The position numbers and the translations under genes are program-made. From positions 1 to 48,599 of the forward strand of contig NZ_BPEV01000035.1 in assembly GCF_019654955.1 (NCBI RefSeq): 48,599 nucleotides of DNA. Reading direction: 5' to 3'. The stretch comes from Shewanella sp. KT0246. Lineage in GTDB: Bacteria; Pseudomonadota; Gammaproteobacteria; Enterobacterales; Shewanellaceae. Below are positions 43,680 through 48,599 of the stretch, one piece after another. The notes below the pieces were generated by a model, which was given only the letters and a program-made list of their open reading frames with translations, was not told the DNA's origin and made no database searches. The number at the start of each line of letters is the position of its first letter. Positions within the stretch are counted from its first letter, which is position 1.

Positions 43680-45938
43680 ATGACCACATTTACCGCAGTT
43701 GAAAATATTAGCCGTCGTAATGTGCTTAAACTATTTGGCGCAGTGGGCGGCGGATTAGCACTAGGAGCCTCAGGTTTAGCGTGGAGTCCTATGGCAATCG
43801 GTCAAGAGGCAAGCGCTCAAGGCAAGCAAGCACAGCTGAATATCTTTATCGCCATTGGCGAAGATAATAAGGTGTATTTAACCTGTCACCGCTCAGAAAT
43901 GGGTCAGGGGATCAGAACAGGTGTGCCACAAGTTTTAGCCGATGAATTAGAAGCCGATTGGGATCAAATTGTTGTCGTACAAGGCCTAGCAGATGAGCAG
44001 TATGGCAGTCAAAACACCGATGGCAGCCGCAGTATTCGTAAGCATTATCAAAAAATGCGTCAAATGGGCGCAACAGCAAGAAGCATGTTAGAGCAAGCCG
44101 CCGCTAATCAGTGGCAAGTCTCACCATCAGATGTGTATGCAAAGGCAGGTGAAATCCATCACAAAACCAATGGTAAAAGCCTGTCATTTGGTGAGCTAGC
44201 GATTGCAGCGTCTGCTCTGCCAACACCCGCACTTGATAGTGTGGTACTAAAACCAGCATCTAAATTTACTCACATTGGTAAGTCGCCCACTATTGTGGAT
44301 ATGGACGATATGCTTAACGGCAAAGCTGAATATGGTTTTGATGTCAAAGTAGCAGGAATGGTGCACGCCTCAATTACTCGCCCGCCAGTGTTTGGTAGTG
44401 ATGTGGCTACCTTAGATGATAGCGCCGCTCGTCAAGTCGCAGGGGTGTTAGATGTCATACAAATCCCGATATCAAAAGGTGCGCCGTTATTTCAGCCGCT
44501 TGGCGGAGTTGCCGTTATTGCAACCAATAGTTGGAGTGCGCTGCAAGGGCGTAAAGCGTTAAAAATCACTTGGACAGACTCTGCTAACAGCCAATATGAC
44601 TCGGATGCCGATTTAATTGAGCTTGTAAAACGCGTCGGGGAGTCTGGCACGGTTATTCGTCAATTGGGCGATTCTGTTACTGATTGGAGTAACGATAATA
44701 GTTTGTCAGCTGTTTACACCGTACCGTACTTAACCCATGCCATGATGGAGCCGCCAGCGGCTGCGGCATCAGTGACTAAAGATAGTTGCGAAATTTGGGC
44801 ATCAACCCAAACGCCGCAAAGTACTCAAAAGAATGTCGCTGGCGTTTTAGGCTTAAAAGACGAGCAAGTTAAAGTGAATGTCACCTTGTTAGGTGGCGGC
44901 TTTGGGCGTAAATCGAAACCTGACTTTAGCGCTGAAGCTGCATGGTTATCACAAAAAATAGCTAAACCCGTCAAACTGATATGGAGCCGTGAAGATGAAA
45001 TTCAAAACGGGTATTACCATGCTATTAGTGCACAGCATTATCAAGCTAAGTTAGATGGCAATAACGCCCCAACGGCATTACTTGCCCGAACAGGTTTCCC
45101 GTCGATTAGCTCAACTTTTGCCGAAGGCGTAGATATGCCATCAGCAGGGGAATTAGACCTTGGTTTTTCGGATATGCCGTTTAACCTAAGCCAAATTCAG
45201 CTGGAGTCAGTCAAAGCAACGGCGCATTCTCGAATCGGTTGGATGCGCTCAGTGTGTAATATTCAGCATGGTTTTGGTGTCGGCAGCTTTGTCGATGAAC
45301 TTGCTGTCAATGCAGGCAAACCCTGTATTAGCATGTGGCGTGAGCTATTGGGCAAACCGCGACATGAAAAGCTTGAAAACCAAGTGGTTAAATACGGTAA
45401 CTATGGCGAGACTCTAGAAGACTTCCCCATTGATATTGGCCGCTATTTAGGTGTGATTGATGCCGTTGAAAAGGCCATGGCTAATCAGCCTAAAATCAAA
45501 GCCAATCAAGGCTGGGGTTTTGCCGTGCATCGCAGCTTCGTCAGCTATGTTGCTGTCGCCACATTAGTTGAAATGGATGGTGACAAGCTAAAGGTTCTGA
45601 AGAGTATCGCAGCGATTGATGCAGGCACAGTTGTCAACCCTGACCGCGTGCACTCACAAACTGAAGGCGCCATCATATTTGGTTTAAGCCTCGCGATGAT
45701 GGGCGAAATTAGTTACAAAGACGGTAAAGTCGAGCAATCAAATTTCCATAACTATCCGCTGCTACGCATCGGCCAGTCACCAGAAATTGAAACCATTATT
45801 GTTGAGTCAGATGCCAAACCTGCAGGCGTCGGTGAACCGGGCGTGCCGCCAGTGGCCCCGAGTTTAACCAATGCCATATTTGCAGCCTCTGGTAAACGTT
45901 ATCGCGATTTACCGCTGAGTAAAGTGCTGAAGATGTAG
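43680..45938 (+). CDS. Molybdopterin-binding subunit, isoquinoline 1-oxidoreductase beta-like
   Basis: This 752-residue protein has a twin-arginine signal (ISRRNVLKLFG, Arg12-Arg13) and a hydrophobic stretch ending near MAIGQEASA. The mature part matches the aldehyde oxidase/xanthine dehydrogenase molybdopterin domain of the IorB type: EMGQGIRTGVPQVLADELEADW, LLGGGFGRKSKPDFSAEAA and the C-terminal GVGEPGVPPVAPSLTNAIF, which carries the active-site glutamate. IorB-type enzymes hydroxylate N-heteroaromatics or aldehydes; the substrate here is unknown. The Tat signal is on this subunit only, so the 2Fe-2S subunit is probably carried along. There is no cytochrome subunit in the operon. GGAGG lies nine bases upstream of the ATG. 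Confidence 0.93.
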   Translation: MTTFTAVENISRRNVLKLFGAVGGGLALGASGLAWSPMAIGQEASAQGKQAQLNIFIAIGEDNKVYLTCHRSEMGQGIRTGVPQVLADELEADWDQIVVVQGLADEQYGSQNTDGSRSIRKHYQKMRQMGATARSMLEQAAANQWQVSPSDVYAKAGEIHHKTNGKSLSFGELAIAASALPTPALDSVVLKPASKFTHIGKSPTIVDMDDMLNGKAEYGFDVKVAGMVHASITRPPVFGSDVATLDDSAARQVAGVLDVIQIPISKGAPLFQPLGGVAVIATNSWSALQGRKALKITWTDSANSQYDSDADLIELVKRVGESGTVIRQLGDSVTDWSNDNSLSAVYTVPYLTHAMMEPPAAAASVTKDSCEIWASTQTPQSTQKNVAGVLGLKDEQVKVNVTLLGGGFGRKSKPDFSAEAAWLSQKIAKPVKLIWSREDEIQNGYYHAISAQHYQAKLDGNNAPTALLARTGFPSISSTFAEGVDMPSAGELDLGFSDMPFNLSQIQLESVKATAHSRIGWMRSVCNIQHGFGVGSFVDELAVNAGKPCISMWRELLGKPRHEKLENQVVKYGNYGETLEDFPIDIGRYLGVIDAVEKAMANQPKIKANQGWGFAVHRSFVSYVAVATLVEMDGDKLKVLKSIAAIDAGTVVNPDRVHSQTEGAIIFGLSLAMMGEISYKDGKVEQSNFHNYPLLRIGQSPEIETIIVESDAKPAGVGEPGVPPVAPSLTNAIFAASGKRYRDLPLSKVLKM

Positions 45939-46042
45939 CATTAAATCCTTGAGTGATAACGATGCCCAAGCTTTATGTTCAACCTGTAGCAATAATAATT
46001 TGGCCATTGCTGCTGGGTAACTATTTGCTATATCGTATAAAA

Positions 46043-46145
46043 ACATAACTAGGCATTTATGAAAGGGACGCAAAACGCTTGGCTTGGGCTCCTTCGTCGC
46101 TAATTTTAGCCAAGCATTTATGCGCCCCATATTGCGACGTTAGAG
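46043..46145 (+). other. attC-1, integron cassette recombination site
   Basis: An attC-like site of about 103 bases. It has a left arm ACATAAC (46043-46049), the central complementary arms GCTTGGCT / AGCCAAGC around CTCCTTCGTCGCT (about 46078-46116), flanking GGGACGC / GCGCCCC arms, and a right core GTTAGAG (46139-46145). The right arm belongs to the following cassette. The upstream side lacks a clear complementary start; a TTATGTT at 45973-45979, complementary to part of the left arm, is the best remnant. No gene lies between 45939 and 46042. Confidence 0.8.
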
Positions 46146-46669
46146 AGCTGTAGGAATATCGAATTATGTATCTAGGCAAGTGTTTATGCGGCGAAGTGCA
46201 AATAAAAATAAATGGTGAAATCAGTGACATTATTCACTGTCATTGTTCTTTGTGCAGAAAAAATAGCGGTACAGCTTTTGCCACAAATGGTTTCATAAGC
46301 TCTGTAGATTTAGAGATTACATCAGGCAAAAATAGCTTAAGCAAATTTTCATTTAAGCCAGGTAAAAATAGGTATTTCTGCACTAATTGTGGTTCTCCAG
46401 TTTATAGTTCAAATGAACAAGATCCTACACGTTATAGATTAAGGCTGGGTATTCTTGATTCAGATATAGAAGAACGCCCAATCTCTCATAATTTTGTTTC
46501 GTCAAAAGCAAATTGGGAAGAACTAGATGTTAAGCTTCCAAGATATGACTCGTTCGAGCCTAGCCGTAAATAGCTCTCTAACAAGTTGTTAAACTAGGAC
46601 AAAAAACAGTTGGCTTTTGTCACTTCGTTCCTCATTTTAGCCAACTATATTTTGCCTGTTAACAGGGTG
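46140..46669 (+). mobile_element. Integron gene cassette 1 (GFA gene)
   Basis: This unit runs from inside the right core of attC-1 to inside the right core of attC-2. Its 10-base start GTTAGAGAGC (46139-46148) is exactly complementary to GCTCTCTAAC (46573-46582) at its end, so a circular form would carry a well-paired attC. It carries one gene in the usual orientation. No integrase or attI is in the window. Confidence 0.8.
46166..46573 (+). CDS. GFA (glutathione-dependent formaldehyde-activating) family protein
   Basis: This 135-residue zinc protein of the GFA/CENP-V fold has cysteines 6 and 8 (CLCGEVQ), 25, 27 and 30 (CHCSLC), and 72 and 75 (FCTNCGSP). RKNSGTAFAT and VYSS follow the family. 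The domain binds glutathione and zinc, and some members act on S-hydroxymethylglutathione, but most small copies in integron cassettes have no tested function. AGGA lies 10 bases before the ATG. The stop TAG overlaps the beginning of the attC-2 left arm. It is AT-rich relative to the molybdenum operon beside it, which fits acquisition as a cassette. Confidence 0.93.
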   Translation: MYLGKCLCGEVQIKINGEISDIIHCHCSLCRKNSGTAFATNGFISSVDLEITSGKNSLSKFSFKPGKNRYFCTNCGSPVYSSNEQDPTRYRLRLGILDSDIEERPISHNFVSSKANWEELDVKLPRYDSFEPSRK

Positions 46670-46675
46670 TTATCT
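46576..46675 (+). other. attC-2, integron cassette recombination site
   Basis: A 100-base site with left arm CTCTAAC (46576-46582), second left arm TTGTTAA near 46585-46591, the central arms AGTTGGCT / AGCCAACT around GTCACTTCGTTCCTC, a TTAACA counterpart on the right, and right core GTTATCT (46669-46675). It shares the layout, length and CTTCGT centre of attC-1 but not the stem sequence, as expected for attC sites. Confidence 0.87.
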
Positions 46676-46702
46676 TTCTCGACAACATTAGAGTCAAGCA
46701 TC

Positions 46703-48451
46703 ATGAAAAAAATAATAATTACCTATCTTCTTTGTTTTGTATGTACCACTTCACTCGCTGCATCTAAGTCAAATTTAATGAGCAATGAGGCCATTGGTAG
46801 GTTGCCATCAACAAGCTTTCCCGAAAGTGGCGCTGAGTATTGGGCTCAGAGAAATCAGGCAATCCACTTAGCTAGAAAAAGCGAGTGGGACAAAGCTATC
46901 CCATTACTTAAAAGCCTTACTCAAGAATACCAAGATGATGGTGATACTTGGTTTATGCTGGGGCATGGTTATCTGCAAACCGATCGATGCGAGCAAGCCA
47001 TACCTGCGCTAAAACAAACATTGGAACTCGGTACAATCATGACAGGGCTCAAGTCGGCAGGCTCGCCGTCTAACGACATAATGATTAAAATTGCTCAGTG
47101 TTATTCAGCTTTGGGGAATAAATCACAAGCTCTTGATTGGATAAAGACAGCCCTTGAATTTAGGTGGGATGACAGAAAGTCACTTATTGGTAGTCCCAAG
47201 TTTCAAAAACTCGTTGATAATGAAAGCTATCAGCGGCTTTCGGGGGAGTACCTTGAATCAGGGTTATCAAGAAACGATGCCTGGTTGGTAGATTTACAAT
47301 TTTTACTTGATGAGATTAAACGTCTTCATGTTGATACTTATCATCACGTTTCTGAAGGTGAGCTTGAACTTCAAGCAAAAGCAGTAGCACAGAATATTCC
47401 GAACCTAAGCGATCAGCAAATCGTTTTCCAGTTTATGGAACTTGTCGCTAGTGTTGGTAATGGACATAACTTTATTGTTCCTACTCACTCCAAAAAAGGC
47501 TCATTTACTCGCTTACCTGTCCAGTTTTATAAATTTAGTGATGGTCTTTATATTGTTAAAACAAATGCAGATTATCAGCATTTACTTGGGCGGAAAGTGA
47601 TATCAATTGCAGATACGCCTATTGAAAAAGCAATGGAAAAGATAGCTAGTGTAAATGCCAGGGATAATGAGATGCAACAATATTGGCTAGGGCCATATTA
47701 TTTGGCTTTACCTGAGGTACTAGAGGGGCTTGGCATCGTAAAAAGTGCAGAGGAAGTTCTCTTAACTTTAGCTGATAAAAATGGCAAAAATGAACGAGTC
47801 AAATTATCGGGAGAGTCGTTCAATTTTAGAGGTTTTCCTACATTACCTAAGTTAGAAGGCGCAAATGTTCCGGATTATTTACAACAAAAGAATGAAAATT
47901 ACTGGTATCAGGAAAACAAAAAAGATAATTACCTTTTCGTGCAGCTAAATGCTATTGCTCAGAATAAGTCCAAGTCTATTGCACTATTTAGCAAAGAGAT
48001 CCGCCAAGTCTTATCAAAAAGTAAGATAAAAAATCTGGTACTGGATTTACGCCACAATAGTGGGGGCAATGGCTCAATTTTACCACCGCTAACTAGGGCG
48101 TTGATTCACTTTGTTGAACAGAGCGAAGAAAATAAGCTATTTGTTATCGTTGGCAGAAATACCTTTTCAGCGGCACATTTATTACTTGCTGATATTAATC
48201 GCTTAACAGACGCCATCATCGTAGGCGAGCCCAGTGGCAGTAGGCCTAATCATCTTGGTGAGGCGGGCTGGTTTAAGCTTCCCTATAGTGGTGTATGGGG
48301 GATAATTTCTTCTCAATATCATCAAGCTTCAAAGGCTGAAGATCATCGTATCTGGATCGCACCTCATATTCCTGTAAATCTGTCGTCGGACAGCTACTTT
48401 AAAGGTAAAGACCCTGCGATGAAGCAAATACTCGACGTAATCGAAAGATAA
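46703..48451 (+). CDS. Secreted TPR plus S41-family peptidase-like protein (cassette gene)
   Basis: A 582-residue protein with a signal peptide (MKKIIITYLLCFVCTTSLAASKS). TPR-like helices occupy about residues 45-140 (HLARKSEWDKAIPLLKSL...GDTWFMLGHGYLQTDRCEQAIPALKQTLELG). The S41/tail-specific-protease core follows, with LVLDLRHNSGGNGS and the catalytic serine Ser489 in GRNTFSAAHLLLADINRL. VIVGEPSGSRPNHLGE is also typical. The ATG at 46703 is downstream of attC-2; the frame extends to 46610 only because attC-2 is open. The TAA overlaps AGATAAC of the truncated third attC, so gene and recombination site are packed together. It is probably periplasmic. At 1.8 kb this is a long cassette. The target is unknown. 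Confidence 0.85.
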   Translation: MKKIIITYLLCFVCTTSLAASKSNLMSNEAIGRLPSTSFPESGAEYWAQRNQAIHLARKSEWDKAIPLLKSLTQEYQDDGDTWFMLGHGYLQTDRCEQAIPALKQTLELGTIMTGLKSAGSPSNDIMIKIAQCYSALGNKSQALDWIKTALEFRWDDRKSLIGSPKFQKLVDNESYQRLSGEYLESGLSRNDAWLVDLQFLLDEIKRLHVDTYHHVSEGELELQAKAVAQNIPNLSDQQIVFQFMELVASVGNGHNFIVPTHSKKGSFTRLPVQFYKFSDGLYIVKTNADYQHLLGRKVISIADTPIEKAMEKIASVNARDNEMQQYWLGPYYLALPEVLEGLGIVKSAEEVLLTLADKNGKNERVKLSGESFNFRGFPTLPKLEGANVPDYLQQKNENYWYQENKKDNYLFVQLNAIAQNKSKSIALFSKEIRQVLSKSKIKNLVLDLRHNSGGNGSILPPLTRALIHFVEQSEENKLFVIVGRNTFSAAHLLLADINRLTDAIIVGEPSGSRPNHLGEAGWFKLPYSGVWGIISSQYHQASKAEDHRIWIAPHIPVNLSSDSYFKGKDPAMKQILDVIER

Positions 48452-48470
48452 CAAGCCAATCAAGCGGGAC
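48446..48470 (+). other. attC-3, left part only, interrupted by an insertion sequence
   Basis: AGATAAC (48446-48452) is exactly complementary to GTTATCT, the start of this cassette at 46669-46675. It is followed by AAGCCAATCAAGCGGGAC, an attC-like L arm close to that of attC-1 and attC-2. The rest of the site is missing; IS-like sequence starts at about 48471. Confidence 0.75.
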
Positions 48471-48497
48471 TATGCTCTTCCCCCAGTTTAGTAGACA

Positions 48498-48519
48498 CCT
48501 CCTCATCACTTTGAGGAGG
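48498..48519 (+). promoter_or_regulatory. Hairpin sequestering the OrfA ribosome site
   Basis: CCTCCTCA (48498-48505) pairs with TGAGGAGG (48512-48519) around a six-base loop. The right arm is the Shine-Dalgarno sequence, five bases before the ATG. If the stem forms in transcripts that read in from outside, it would block OrfA translation. Confidence 0.65.
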
Positions 48520-48524
48520 CTAAA

Positions 48525-48599
48525 ATGCCTAGATATACCCAACCAAGAAAGACATGGTTTTATCCTGTAAAATTCAAAATCAAAGCAGTCCAGCTAAGC
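48525..48599 (+). CDS. IS3-type transposase OrfA, first 25 codons (cut by window edge)
   Basis: The frame opens with MPRYTQPRKTWFYPVKFKIKAV, ending QLS at the window edge. The KFKIKAVQLS part matches the start of the helix-turn-helix in IS3-family OrfA, which commonly reads FK.EAV.L. A strong Shine-Dalgarno GAGGAGG lies just upstream. OrfA binds the IS ends, and the catalytic OrfAB arises by frameshift in this family. The rest is outside the window. Confidence 0.7.
   Translation, partial: MPRYTQPRKTWFYPVKFKIKAVQLS

Larger units (their letters stand above)
48471..48599 (+). mobile_element. IS3-like insertion sequence, left end (continues past window)
   Basis: The left end falls at about 48471-48473 (TGCTCTTCCCCCAGTTTAG, then TAGACA). 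The CCCCAGTTTAGTAGACA part looks like an IS3-family terminal inverted repeat, and a transposase OrfA-like frame starts 55 bases in. The other end and the target duplication are outside the window. Confidence 0.7.

Noticed and set aside
45939..46042. Possible first cassette upstream of attC-1
   Set aside because: No gene is present, and only a 7-base TTATGTT match to the attC-1 arm suggests a start; the boundary cannot be supported.
46610..46702. Longer N-terminus for the S41 cassette protein
   Set aside because: The extra 31 codons lie within attC-2 and precede a clear signal peptide at the ATG at 46703.

Overview
The window looks like a chromosomal segment of a marine gammaproteobacterium, most likely Shewanella or a close relative. 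The evidence is the gene content, the moderate-to-low G+C, and a backbone whose order follows the E. coli sixA-smrB-prmB-aroC / yfcL-mnmC-fabB / pdxB-usg-truA-folC-dedD-cvpA-purF region, with fimV inserted before truA. I assigned the genus from gene order and protein resemblance only.

Region by region: (1) 1-1505, minus strand, holds the N-terminal part of a periplasmic beta-propeller sensor cut by the window edge. (2) 1778-6896 holds a large M16 zinc protease, SixA phosphohistidine phosphatase, the SmrB ribosome-rescue nuclease and the PrmB ribosomal-protein methylase. (3) 6939-11423 holds aroC, an MFS transporter, an ATP-NAD kinase-like protein, a YfcL protein and a SPOUT RNA methyltransferase. 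(4) 11426-15457 holds a helical protein of unknown function, MnmC and FabB. (5) 15698-26465 is a run of pdxB, asd, fimV, truA, folC, dedD, cvpA and purF, punctuated by strong terminators. accD, which neighbours folC in E. coli, is not here. (6) 26786-41254 is more variable: a DUF4382 lipoprotein, DUF2164, a Tat-exported dienelactone hydrolase, a second-type signal peptidase I, a VOC protein, small membrane proteins, topoisomerase III behind a near-perfect LexA box, an SPFH protein, a possible exported polysaccharide lyase, a membrane protein/HlyD pair, a proline-iminopeptidase-like hydrolase and a metallo-beta-lactamase hydrolase. (7) 41495-45938 is a tight four-gene operon for an exported molybdenum hydroxylase: XdhC and MobA-like maturation factors, a 2Fe-2S subunit and a Tat-targeted molybdopterin subunit.

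(8) 46043-48599 is the most striking part. It is a small array of integron gene cassettes with no integrase in view. Two complete attC-type sites flank a GFA-family gene. A second cassette carries a TPR plus S41-peptidase gene, and its own attC begins at 48446 but is cut after 25 bases by an IS3-like insertion sequence that runs off the window. The terminal arms of each cassette are exact complements (10 bp and 7 bp), which is what a folded, recombinable attC needs.

Other features include tandem repeats of 13-18 bp in three spacers, about a dozen intrinsic terminators, several TTG/GTG starts, and an MnmC whose methyltransferase half seems to have lost its catalytic motif.
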